Assembly (NCBI RefSeq): GCF_008642355.1
Contig: NZ_CP029193.1
Span: 7,898,001-7,962,000, forward strand
Origin: Streptomyces venezuelae
Lineage (GTDB): Bacteria > Actinomycetota > Actinomycetes > Streptomycetales > Streptomycetaceae
Length of the DNA stretch: 64,000 nt
Direction of reading: 5' to 3'
The notes beneath the pieces are model-generated. The model did not search any database and had not been told where the DNA came from. It saw only the letters and a list, made by a program, of their open reading frames with translations. Numbering within the stretch: position 1 is the stretch's first letter; every line of letters starts with the position of its first letter. Positions 16,290-24,361 of the stretch are shown in pieces. Both the position numbers and the translations under genes were made by a program.

Positions 16290-17384
16290 CTACGCGCGTC
16301 CGTCCTGATCGGCCTCGGGACGTACGGGCATCGCCGTCTGGAGGGCCGTGATGCACGCGCCGATGGCCTGCTGGAGGTCCTCTAGGCGCTTCACCATGTC
16401 GTCCTCGTAGATGTCGTCGATGTCATCGACGTCGTCGAACGTCAGCTCCTCGAAGACCTTCGTGGCCTTCTGCAGGCTGCTGTAGAACTTCGCGCGCCGC
16501 TCCTGGACCCGCAGCTCCGGGTCGCTCTGGACGGTCTGCGCCACCAGGTCGCGCACGGTGTCGTACGCCTCGCGCGCCCACTCGCCGGACTCCTCGCCGT
16601 CGTCCAGCTCGTCGATGAGGGACAGGTGGCGCTCGGCCTCCTCGCGCAGCTCCGCCGGAGCGTCGATCATCTGCCCGGCGGGCGTCTTGACCTGGCCCTT
16701 CTCGACGATCTGGCGGACGTAGTCGACGCGGTCGCCGGCCTTGGACTCGGCGGCCACGGCCTTCTTGAGGTCGTCGGTGCGGACGATGTCGCGGACCAGC
16801 TCGGTGCGGAGCGCCGGGTCCTCGTCGAGGCGGTCCATCAGCGCCTTGCGCGCCGCCTCGGCGGTGCCGGGGTCGGCGAGGATCGCGGCGCGCAGCGCGG
16901 TCGGATTCTCCGCGACCTCCAGGGCCTTGGTGGGGCGGATGCCCTCGGCCTCGGCCGCCTGCGTGATGGCCTCGCCGCGCTGGGTCAGGGCGCTGGAGCG
17001 GGCGGTGTAGTACGACAACCAGACGTCGGCGTCCGGCAGGTCCACGTCCATGCCGGGGGAGAGCGCCTCGAAGTGCGGCACCATCCCGTCGTCGGCGGCC
17101 TTGTCCCACGCCTTGTAGTACCGCATGACGCGGTCGGCCGAGCAGCCCGCGAGCTCCGCGAACTCCTTCGCGGAGACCTTCGGCGTCTCGCCCGCGCCCT
17201 GCCCGCCGGGTCGCACGCTGCGGGCGACCTTGAGACCGAAGGCCCAGCCGCCGGTGCGCGCGTAGACCCCGAAGTCGCGGGCGTCCTCGGCGATCAGCGC
17301 GGCCGTGTCGGCGGTGGCCTCGGCGGAAGCGGCGCCTTCGTGGGACGCGGCGTCTTCCTGGGACGGGACGATGGCTACGGTCAC
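16290..17384 (-). CDS. conserved protein of unknown role with HTH-like segment
   Basis: A 364-aa protein that I do not recognise by name. The N-terminal 30 residues are Ala/Glu-rich. A helix-turn-helix-like segment lies about residues 70-96 (SAKEFAELAGCSADRVMRYYKAW). The middle resembles a series of short acidic helices (DEDPALRTELVRDIVRTDDLKKAV) and the tail is strongly acidic (TFDDVDDIDDIYEDDMVKRL). No signal peptide or membrane segment. The ParB/KorB-like layout suggests a DNA-associated or regulatory protein. It is divergent from the M13 peptidase gene; a TAAAGT box about 50 nt upstream may be its -10. Confidence 0.8.
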   Translation of the reverse strand: MTVAIVPSQEDAASHEGAASAEATADTAALIAEDARDFGVYARTGGWAFGLKVARSVRPGGQGAGETPKVSAKEFAELAGCSADRVMRYYKAWDKAADDGMVPHFEALSPGMDVDLPDADVWLSYYTARSSALTQRGEAITQAAEAEGIRPTKALEVAENPTALRAAILADPGTAEAARKALMDRLDEDPALRTELVRDIVRTDDLKKAVAAESKAGDRVDYVRQIVEKGQVKTPAGQMIDAPAELREEAERHLSLIDELDDGEESGEWAREAYDTVRDLVAQTVQSDPELRVQERRAKFYSSLQKATKVFEELTFDDVDDIDDIYEDDMVKRLEDLQQAIGACITALQTAMPVRPEADQDGRA

Positions 17385-17569
17385 AGAGGTGCTCCTGGGA
17401 TGTCACAGGCGTACGAAGGTTGACGCGACACTTTATCGCTCCTAATGAGATGTTTTGCGCGCGAGTTGGCGTGCCGCCGGGCCGCCCGGGAGCGGCTCGC
17501 TGTTCGCTCCCCGCCGAACGGCGTCCGAAGCCCGTCGTGCCGGGGCGACCCCTCGCATAGGCTGCCTGG

Positions 17570-19537
17570 ATGAGCATTCTGGATGACGCCCGCCCGGGCA
17601 TGAACCCCGACATCAGGCCGCAGGACGACCTCTTCGGCCACGTCAACGGCGTCTGGCTGGACACCGCGAAGATTCCCGACGACCGCTCCAGCTGGGGCCC
17701 CTTCGTGGAGCTGGCCGACACCGCGGAGCAACAGGTCAAGACGATCATCCAGGAGCTGGCCGACGAGGTCTCGGCCGGCCGGGGCGAGGTCTCCGAGGAC
17801 GCCCGCAAGATCGCCGCGCTGTACGCCTCCTTCATGGACGAGGACACCATCGCCGCCCGCGGTCTCGCCCCGGCCCAGCCCCTGATCGACGAGGCGCTGG
17901 CCGTGCGGGACACCCGGGAGCTCGCGGCGTTCATCGGCCGCTTCGAGCGCATCGGCGGCTCCGGCCTCTTCGGCGCGTACGTCGACACCGACGACCGCGA
18001 CTCCGACCGCTACCTCTTCAACATCCTCCAGGGCGGACTCGGCCTCCCCGACGAGTCGTACTACCGGGAGGACAAGTTCGCCGAGATCCGCGAGAAGTAC
18101 GTCGCGTATCTCACCGAGCTCCTCACCCTCGGCAAGCACGCCGACCCGGCCGCCGCCGCGCGGACCGTCCTCGCGCTGGAGACGAAGCTCGCCGCGGGCC
18201 ACTGGGAGCGCGCCGAGACCCGCGACGTCCTCAAGACCTACAACCTCACCACCGCCGACGAGCTCGTCGCCCTGGCGCCGGAGTTCGACTGGCACGGCTA
18301 CGCCACCGCGCTCGGTGGTTCGGACGCCACCATCGCCGAGACCTGCGTCCGCCAGCCGTCCTACCTGACCCACCTCTCCGGACTCCTCGCCGAGGTGCCG
18401 ATCGAGCAGTGGCGGGACTGGCTGCTCACGCGCGTGCTGCGCGCCTGCTCGCCGTACCTCACGGACGAGTTCGTGCGGAACAACTTCGAGTTCTACGGCC
18501 GCACCCTCAACGGCACCCCGGAGATGCGGGCCCGCTGGAAGCGTGCCGTCGCGTTCGTGGAGGGCTCCATCGGGGAGGCCGTCGGCAAGCAGTACGTGGC
18601 ACGGCACTTCCCGCCGGCCTCCAAGGCCAAGATGGACGACCTCGTCGCCAACCTCCTGGAGGCCTACCGACAGTCGATCGCCCGCCTCGACTGGATGACC
18701 GACGAGACGAAGGAGCGCGCGTACGAGAAGCTCGCGACCTTCCGTCCCAAGATCGGTTACCCCGACACCTTCCGCGACTACTCCGCGCTCCAGGTCTCGC
18801 CCGACGACCTCCTCGGCAACGCGCAGGCGGCGGCCGCGTTCGAGTCCGACCGGGAGCTCGCCAAGATCGGTTCGCCGGTCGACCGCGACGAGTGGTTCAT
18901 GCTGCCGCAGACGGTCAACGCGTACTACAACCCGGGCACCAACGAGATCTGCTTCCCCGCGGGCATCCTGCAGAAGCCGTTCTTCTCGCCCGACGCCGAT
19001 CCGGCGGAGAACTACGGCGGCATCGGCGCGGTCATCGGCCACGAGATCGGCCACGGCTTCGACGACCAGGGCGCGCAGTACGACGGCGCGGGCAACCTCA
19101 ACGACTGGTGGACCGCCGACGACAAGACGGCGTTCGAGGCGAAGTCGAAGGCGCTCGTCAAGCAGTACGACGCCTTCTCGCCCCGCAACCTCCCCGGCGA
19201 GTTCGTCAACGGCTCGCTCACCGTCGGCGAGAACATCGGCGACCTGGGCGGCCTGACCATCGGGCACACCGCGTACCTGATCTCCCTCGACGGGGCGCCG
19301 ATGCCCGAGAGCGACGGCATGACGGGATCGCAGCGGCTCTTCAAGAACTGGGCGTACTGCTGGCGGACCAAGCGCCGCAAGGAGCAGGAGCAGCAGTACC
19401 TCACGATCGACCCGCACTCGCCGCCGGAGTTCCGCGCCAACATCGTCCGCAACCTCGACGAGTTCCACGAGGCGTTCGGCACGGTGGAGGGCGACGGACT
19501 GTGGCTCGACCCGTCGGAGCGCGTACGGATCTGGTGA
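17570..19537 (+). CDS. M13 family (neprilysin-like) metallopeptidase
   Basis: A 655-aa zinc peptidase matching the full M13 family. Seen: N-terminal domain FGHVNGVWLDTAKIPDD, VNAYYNPGTNEICFPAGILQ before the active site, HEIGH (HExxH, about residue 490), and GENIGDLGG (ExxxD, about 555) supplying the third zinc ligand and its Asp. There is no signal peptide or membrane anchor, so it is a cytosolic oligopeptidase as in other Streptomyces. It stands alone, followed by a GC-rich hairpin. Confidence 0.95.
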   Translation: MSILDDARPGMNPDIRPQDDLFGHVNGVWLDTAKIPDDRSSWGPFVELADTAEQQVKTIIQELADEVSAGRGEVSEDARKIAALYASFMDEDTIAARGLAPAQPLIDEALAVRDTRELAAFIGRFERIGGSGLFGAYVDTDDRDSDRYLFNILQGGLGLPDESYYREDKFAEIREKYVAYLTELLTLGKHADPAAAARTVLALETKLAAGHWERAETRDVLKTYNLTTADELVALAPEFDWHGYATALGGSDATIAETCVRQPSYLTHLSGLLAEVPIEQWRDWLLTRVLRACSPYLTDEFVRNNFEFYGRTLNGTPEMRARWKRAVAFVEGSIGEAVGKQYVARHFPPASKAKMDDLVANLLEAYRQSIARLDWMTDETKERAYEKLATFRPKIGYPDTFRDYSALQVSPDDLLGNAQAAAAFESDRELAKIGSPVDRDEWFMLPQTVNAYYNPGTNEICFPAGILQKPFFSPDADPAENYGGIGAVIGHEIGHGFDDQGAQYDGAGNLNDWWTADDKTAFEAKSKALVKQYDAFSPRNLPGEFVNGSLTVGENIGDLGGLTIGHTAYLISLDGAPMPESDGMTGSQRLFKNWAYCWRTKRRKEQEQQYLTIDPHSPPEFRANIVRNLDEFHEAFGTVEGDGLWLDPSERVRIW

Positions 19538-19541
19538 GGCA

Positions 19542-19555
19542 GGGGCCTGGGCCCC
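19542..19555. terminator. GC hairpin between convergent genes
   Basis: GGGGCC (19542-19547) and GGCCCC (19550-19555) form a 6-bp stem with a 2-nt gap, in the 18 bp between the stops of the M13 peptidase and the converging hydrolase. No U-run follows. A shared bidirectional terminator is likely. Confidence 0.45.
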
Positions 19556-20401
19556 CTAGCCGATGAACGACCCGGTCGCCGCCACGAACGCGGCCGGGTC
19601 GTCCAGCCAGGGGAAGTGCGCGGCGCCGGGCTGCACCACCAGCTCGGCGCCCGGGAACAGCTTCGCGAGCTCGGCCATCGCGGGCGTAGGGGAGTTCAGG
19701 TCGGCCTCCCCGGCGAGCACGAGCACCGGGCACTCCAGCCGTGCGAGCGCGGCCCGGGTGCCCTCCGGGTCGTAGGCGCCCTCGGCGCCGAACGCGGCGG
19801 CCGCCTCGTCGTTGCGCTGCCCGTCCTCCGCCGCCCGATGGGCGCGCGCCGCCTCGTCCCAGCGGCCGTAGGCGAACGGCGCGATCGCCTCGAATGCCTC
19901 GGCCGTGGCCCGGCCGCCCACGATCTCCTCCAACGCGGCGAACGCCTCAGGGAACCACGGCTCGTCCCGGCGCAGCAGCGCCGTCTCGCGCCGCACGGAG
20001 CCGTCGACCGCGATGCCGACGGCCATCACGCTCGGCGTGATCAGCGCGAGCCTGCCGACGCGCTCCGGGTGCAGGGCCGCGTAGAGCACCGCGAGATTCG
20101 TGCCCCCGGAGTGCGCCAGCAGATCCAGCCTCTCCAGACCGAGGTGCACGCGCAGCGCCTCGACATCGGCCACGAGGCGGTCGCAGCGGTACGAGGAGCG
20201 GTCCTCCGGCACGGCGGAGCGGCCGGTGCCGCGAAGATCCAGCAGGAGCAGCGGCCGCCGCGCGGCAAGGCCTCCCAGGTCGCCGAAGTACGCGGAATCC
20301 TGCATCGGCCCGCCCGGCAGACAGACCACGGGGGTACCCCCTCCGTCCCCGAGGACGCGGTAGGCGAGCTGGGTTCCGTCGGGTGCGGCAAAGATCGGCA
20401 T
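19556..20401 (-). CDS. alpha/beta hydrolase (proline iminopeptidase-like)
   Basis: A 281-aa alpha/beta-hydrolase. VVCLPGGPMQDSAYFGDL holds the oxyanion HGGP-like loop (here PGGP), DLRGTGRS is the family-typical strand-4 loop, LLAHSGGTNLAVLYA the nucleophile elbow around Ser (GxSxG variant HSGG), LVLAGEADLNSP the Asp region and GAAHFPWLD the catalytic His. It resembles proline iminopeptidases. ATG 20401 is chosen; ATG 20413 is equally possible and neither has a strong ribosome site. Confidence 0.87.
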   Translation of the reverse strand: MPIFAAPDGTQLAYRVLGDGGGTPVVCLPGGPMQDSAYFGDLGGLAARRPLLLLDLRGTGRSAVPEDRSSYRCDRLVADVEALRVHLGLERLDLLAHSGGTNLAVLYAALHPERVGRLALITPSVMAVGIAVDGSVRRETALLRRDEPWFPEAFAALEEIVGGRATAEAFEAIAPFAYGRWDEAARAHRAAEDGQRNDEAAAAFGAEGAYDPEGTRAALARLECPVLVLAGEADLNSPTPAMAELAKLFPGAELVVQPGAAHFPWLDDPAAFVAATGSFIG

Positions 20402-20572
20402 GACCGTGACCATGTCAGCAGCGCAGGTCCGGTGCAAACGCATGGCCGGGCCTTTCGCGCCACCGCCCGCAGGGCCTAAGTCCCCAGGATCCCTGCGGAA
20501 GGTCCCGGTACGCGAGCTTCCGTTTGCGGAACCACTGCCGGGACCGCACATACCGGGTGAAAAGAGAGCGCT

Positions 20573-21529
20573 GTGCACAGGGACATCGATATGGACAGAG
20601 ACCGGGAGCGGCGGGCCCGGGGCGAGGCATCGGGCCCGGTCGCGAACGGCCGGGACAGGACGGACCGACGCGTGTGGATGGGCGACGGTTCGGCGCGCAG
20701 GACCGGCGGCACCCGCCTCATCCCGACCGGCGCCCGCAAGCCGGCCCTGTCCGGCGGGAGCCTGCCGCCGACCCTCGGGAAAGCCCGCGGCGCACCCTGT
20801 TGGCTGAGCCTCGCCTCGCGGGACATCCGGGCCGCCGAGGAGTTCTACAGCCGGGTGCTGGGCTGGTGCCACGTCCCGCTGCTCGGCTCGCCGCGCCGCC
20901 CTCGCTCCCTCGCCCTACAGGCCGGAAAGCCGGTCGGCACCCTCAGCGAGACCGCGTCCGACCTGGGCGTCTACGCCGGCTGGATGCCGTACTTCGCCGT
21001 CGAGGACGTCGACGTCACGGTGGCGAGGCTCCATGAGCGCGGCGCCACCGTGGCGGTCGGCCCACTGGCGACCGGCGCCGGACGTGTCGTGGTCGCGGCG
21101 GGCCCCGACGACGCTGTGTTCGGACTCCGCGAGCAGGCTCCCGACGAGCGCTGGACGGTGGGCGAGGGTCCGGTCGCCCGGCTCGAACTGCTCACCCGGG
21201 ACATCTTCGCCGCCGCGCTCTTCTATGGCGGCGCGCTCAACTGGGCGGACTCCTCCTGCGACTGCTGCGAGGTGGAGTACGTCGACGGGCAGATCCTGGT
21301 CCGCGACGGACTGCGCACCGTCGCGGCGCTGCGGGACGGCACACCGCCGGGCCTTGAGGGCCGCCACCGCTGGCACGCCTGCTTCCGCGTGCCCGACGTC
21401 GACTCGGCCGCGGCCGCCGCTGTGGGCCGGGGCGGCCGGGTGATCACCCCGCCGCAGGGGCCCCCGCACCGGCGCGAGGCCGTCCTCGCGGACCGCGAAG
21501 GCATCCCGTTCACGGTGGTGGCGAGCTGA
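20573..21529 (+). CDS. two-domain VOC (glyoxalase/dioxygenase-like) protein
   Basis: A 318-aa protein with a basic, disordered N-terminus of about 70 residues followed by two vicinal-oxygen-chelate domains: CWLSLASRDIRAAEEFYSRVLGW (first, about 76-98) and LELLTRDIFAAALFYGGALNW (second, about 204-224), each ending near a VFGLREQ- or GIPFTVV-type strand. A CDCCEVEYVD Cys cluster in the second domain is unusual. The substrate is unknown. GTG 20573 is the earliest start; the conserved part begins much later, so the start is uncertain. Confidence 0.82.
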   Translation: MHRDIDMDRDRERRARGEASGPVANGRDRTDRRVWMGDGSARRTGGTRLIPTGARKPALSGGSLPPTLGKARGAPCWLSLASRDIRAAEEFYSRVLGWCHVPLLGSPRRPRSLALQAGKPVGTLSETASDLGVYAGWMPYFAVEDVDVTVARLHERGATVAVGPLATGAGRVVVAAGPDDAVFGLREQAPDERWTVGEGPVARLELLTRDIFAAALFYGGALNWADSSCDCCEVEYVDGQILVRDGLRTVAALRDGTPPGLEGRHRWHACFRVPDVDSAAAAAVGRGGRVITPPQGPPHRREAVLADREGIPFTVVAS

Positions 21530-21543
21530 GTCCGCGGGCCGGG

Positions 21544-22509
21544 ATGCCGGACAGCCGAGGCATGGAAGTCGAGAACGTCGAGAACGTCGAGAACGTGGAG
21601 AACCAGACGATGTTTCTTCGGCAGAAGGGTGTCGACGACGCCGTCGACGACGCCGCGGAGCCGATACGGCGGACGCGGGACGAGATCGTGGGACTGCCCC
21701 GCGTCGTGGAAGCCGACCAGGTCGCACCGAAGGACGCCCGCGAGCTGTCGAAACTCTTCTTCGACCGGCTCCAGACCCTGGAGGAGGGATCGCCCGACTA
21801 CCTGTACGCACGCAACACCCTGATCGAGATGAACCTCTCCCTGGTCCACTACGTCGCCGGCCGGTTCCGCAACCGCGGCAACGGGCAGCTGGAGGACATC
21901 GTCCAGGTCGGCATGGTGGGTCTGATCAAGGCGATCGACCGGTTCGACGTGCGCCGCGGCTTCGAGTTCGTGTCGTTCGCCGTCCCCTGCATCCTCGGCG
22001 AGATCAAGCGCCACTTCCGCGACACCAGTTGGGCCGTCCACGTACCGCGCAGGCTCAAGGAACTCCGCACCGAACTGGTCAAGTCCCGCGAGCAGCTGTT
22101 CGCCGCGCTCGGCCGCGAGCCGACCGTCCGGGAACTCGCGGAGGACCTGTCGGTGACTGAGGAACAGGTCCTCGAAGTGATCGTGGCAGCCAACGGTTAC
22201 GCCGCAGGATCCCTCGACTCCCGGCACGGCGGGAGCGAGGACGGGACCACGCACAAGAACAACCGCTCGCTCGCCGACGTCATGGGGGAGCCGGACCCCG
22301 CCATCGAGGTCATCGAGAACATCCACGCCCTGGCGCCGCTCCTCGCGGAACTCGACGAACGGGAGCGCCGCATCATCGAGATGCGCTTCGGCCACGAGAT
22401 GACGCAGGCGGAGATCGGCAGCGTCATGGGCATCTCGCAGATGCACGTGTCACGCCTGCTGGCCAAGACGCTGGCCCGCCTGCGGGCGGGGATGCTCGCG
22501 CACGAATAG
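21544..22509 (+). CDS. SigB/SigF-type RNA polymerase sigma factor
   Basis: A group 3 sigma factor, up to 321 aa. Region 2: LSLVHYVAGRFRNRG, DIVQVGMVGLIKAIDRFD, FEFVSFAVPCILGEIKRHFRD. Region 3: VHVPRRLKELR, GREPTVRELAEDLSV. Region 4 ends MTQAEIGSVMGISQMHVSRLLAKTL. Streptomyces has several paralogues of this kind serving stress and differentiation, controlled by anti-sigma and STAS partners. The start is uncertain: ATG 21544 and 21562 lack a ribosome site, whereas ATG 21610 has GGAG 9 nt upstream, which would place the 9-bp repeats in the leader. Confidence 0.93.
   Translation: MPDSRGMEVENVENVENVENQTMFLRQKGVDDAVDDAAEPIRRTRDEIVGLPRVVEADQVAPKDARELSKLFFDRLQTLEEGSPDYLYARNTLIEMNLSLVHYVAGRFRNRGNGQLEDIVQVGMVGLIKAIDRFDVRRGFEFVSFAVPCILGEIKRHFRDTSWAVHVPRRLKELRTELVKSREQLFAALGREPTVRELAEDLSVTEEQVLEVIVAANGYAAGSLDSRHGGSEDGTTHKNNRSLADVMGEPDPAIEVIENIHALAPLLAELDERERRIIEMRFGHEMTQAEIGSVMGISQMHVSRLLAKTLARLRAGMLAHE
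21568..21603 (+). repeat. 9-bp tandem repeat (GTCGAGAAC) x4
   Basis: Three copies of GTCGAGAAC (21568-21594) and one of GTGGAGAAC (21595-21603) lie in tandem at the start of the sigma-factor gene. If translated they give (Val-Glu-Asn)4. The fourth copy supplies the GGAG in front of ATG 21610. Confidence 0.9.
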
Positions 22510-22547
22510 GGCGGGCGGCGCGTGCCGGGTGCGCCGGTCCCACAGGT

Positions 22548-22563
22548 GCGCCCGGCGGGGCGC
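22548..22563. terminator. hairpin downstream of the sigma-factor gene
   Basis: GCGCCC (22548-22553) and GGGCGC (22558-22563) form a 6-bp GC stem with a GGCG loop, 38 nt after the sigma-factor stop. It is a plausible terminator, without a U-run. Confidence 0.45.
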
Positions 22564-22634
22564 CCGCCGACGGCAGCGGTGCCCGGGAGCGTCGTTGACG
22601 GGTACGCCGTTCATGGTCAAGTCACCGGAAGGTA

Positions 22635-22650
22635 ACTGGTCTGGACCCAG
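22635..22650. promoter_or_regulatory. DasR-like (dre) site upstream of the phosphoesterase
   Basis: ACTGGTCTGGACC starts at 22635 and matches the first 13 positions of the DasR consensus (ACTGGTCTAGACC) with one mismatch; the right end diverges. It lies about 90 bp upstream of the phosphoesterase start. A possible -10, TAGCGT, is at about 22670. Binding is inferred. Confidence 0.4.
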
Positions 22651-22738
22651 TGCCTCACCAACGAGGCCTAGCGTCACGGGGGTTCACGCCGGGCGGCACG
22701 CATCGTAGGCCCGGCCATAGGCAAGGACCCGGGCCCCT

Positions 22739-24361
22739 GTGAGACGTACCCCCTTCGTGATCGCCGCCGCGTCCCTGGCGCTGCTGCTCCCGGCCGGCGC
22801 CCACGCGACCGCCCCGACCGCTTCGACCACCCCGACCACCCCGACCGCCCCGCCCACCTTCGGCACACCGGGCGGACGATACGAGCGGCCCGTCTCCCTG
22901 ACGCTGCGGGCCGAACGCGGCACCACGATCCGGTACACCCTGGACGGCACGACGCCCACCCGCGCGGACCGCGCCGTCGTGCCGGGGCAGGCGTTGCGCC
23001 TGACGAAGGACACCAACGTCACCGCCGTCGCGTTCCGCGGGGGCCGGTCGAGTGTCCCGGTGTCGGCCGGCTATCTCGTCCGGGGGAAGGAGAAGCCCGT
23101 CGCGCGGCTCGTCGTCATGTCCGACGTGCACATCGGGGGCCACGAGAAGAACGACAAGAAGTACGAGAGCTTCTTCGACACCATCGGGTCGGTCTTCCCG
23201 GAGCCGGACGCGATCCTCTCCAACGGCGACATGATCAACGACAACGGAGACGGCCGCGGCGGCGACCACCGCATCGTCTCCGAGATCTTCCGCGCCAACC
23301 TGGAGCGGAAGGGCATGGACGACACGCAGGTGCTGCTCTCCCACGGCAACCACGACGCGAGCCTCGCCGACATGCGCGCCCACTACCCGCGCGCCTGGTT
23401 CCCCGACGCGGGCGGCGGCTACTACGAGTCGACCGTGCGCGGCCTGCACGTGCTCACCGTGAACACGGAGACGTACGACTCGGACCGCGCGCAGCGCGCC
23501 TGGCTCAAGAAGCGGCTCGCCGAGATCTCCGCGGACCCGGCGAACGCCCGCACCCCCGTCCTCGTGCAGGGTCACCGGCCCGCTCCCGGCACCGCGATGG
23601 ACGGTCAGCAGGCCTCGAACCCGCGGCTCGCCGAAGATCTCGCCGCCCACCCGCAGGTGATCTACTTCTCCGGCCACTCGCACCTGAACATCAACGACGA
23701 ACGCTCCGTCCACCAGCGCGACTTCACCGCCGTCAACGACGGTTCGATGTCGTACGTGGAGATGGACCACGGCTACCAGGCGATCACGGAGACGGGCCTC
23801 GCGGACCGCTTCGAGGCGCCGACCGCGCAGGCCCTGTTCGTCGAGGTGTACCGCGACCGCACGGAGATCGCACGCGTCAACATGGCCGCCGACAAGCACG
23901 ACATCTACACCGGCGGCAAATGGTCGGCCGACTGGCAGCCCCCGTACGCCAGCGCCGGCACCCTCGCAGGACCGGCCTGGACCGTACGTCTCAAGGGCAG
24001 AAGCCCGCAGGAGACCAAGGACGCCTTCACCTACACCGACGCCCGCCGCAACACGACCGCACCGAAGTTCACGGACCGCCGCCCGCTCGCCCTCGCCGAC
24101 GGCGGCCGGACCCTGCGCGTCCGGCAGGCGCGCGACGATCAGATGGTGCACCACTACCGCGTCGACATCGAGAACCCGGCGACCGGTACGAAGCTGCTCT
24201 CGTCGAAGGTCCTCTCCGAGTACTACTTCATGCCCCGCCCCAACTCCCTGGACATCCCGCTGCCCGCCACGGAGAAGGGCACACGGTACGTGGCGCGGGT
24301 GAGGGCGGTCGACGCGCACGGCAACGCGTCACGGGAGACGACGCTCGGGTTCGGAGGCTGA
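22739..24361 (+). CDS. secreted metallophosphoesterase with chitobiase-type domain
   Basis: A 540-aa exported protein. Signal peptide about 1-24 (AGAHA-TA), a Thr/Pro linker, then a chitobiase/beta-hexosaminidase C-terminal-like domain (GRYERPVSLTLRAE, TIRYTLDGTTPT, about 46-80). The calcineurin-like core has DVHIGG (about 125), NGDMIND (about 160), GNHD (about 203) and GHSH (about 312), all metal ligands of the family. The C-terminal 150 residues are beta-rich, probably Fn3-like. It may hydrolyse extracellular phosphate esters. GTG 22739 has AAGGA about 12 nt upstream. Its end overlaps the converging FUSC gene by 33 bp. Confidence 0.9.
   Translation: MRRTPFVIAAASLALLLPAGAHATAPTASTTPTTPTAPPTFGTPGGRYERPVSLTLRAERGTTIRYTLDGTTPTRADRAVVPGQALRLTKDTNVTAVAFRGGRSSVPVSAGYLVRGKEKPVARLVVMSDVHIGGHEKNDKKYESFFDTIGSVFPEPDAILSNGDMINDNGDGRGGDHRIVSEIFRANLERKGMDDTQVLLSHGNHDASLADMRAHYPRAWFPDAGGGYYESTVRGLHVLTVNTETYDSDRAQRAWLKKRLAEISADPANARTPVLVQGHRPAPGTAMDGQQASNPRLAEDLAAHPQVIYFSGHSHLNINDERSVHQRDFTAVNDGSMSYVEMDHGYQAITETGLADRFEAPTAQALFVEVYRDRTEIARVNMAADKHDIYTGGKWSADWQPPYASAGTLAGPAWTVRLKGRSPQETKDAFTYTDARRNTTAPKFTDRRPLALADGGRTLRVRQARDDQMVHHYRVDIENPATGTKLLSSKVLSEYYFMPRPNSLDIPLPATEKGTRYVARVRAVDAHGNASRETTLGFGG

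Noticed and set aside
17381..19468. Minus-strand open frame of 695 codons
   Set aside because: It is antisense to the M13 peptidase, whose catalytic motifs are intact.
21568..21603. Repeat as a phase-variation switch
   Set aside because: The 9-bp unit keeps the frame, so copy-number change cannot turn the gene off; it could only change length or leader.
22655..24319. Minus-strand open frame of 554 codons
   Set aside because: It is antisense to the secreted phosphoesterase with complete metal motifs.
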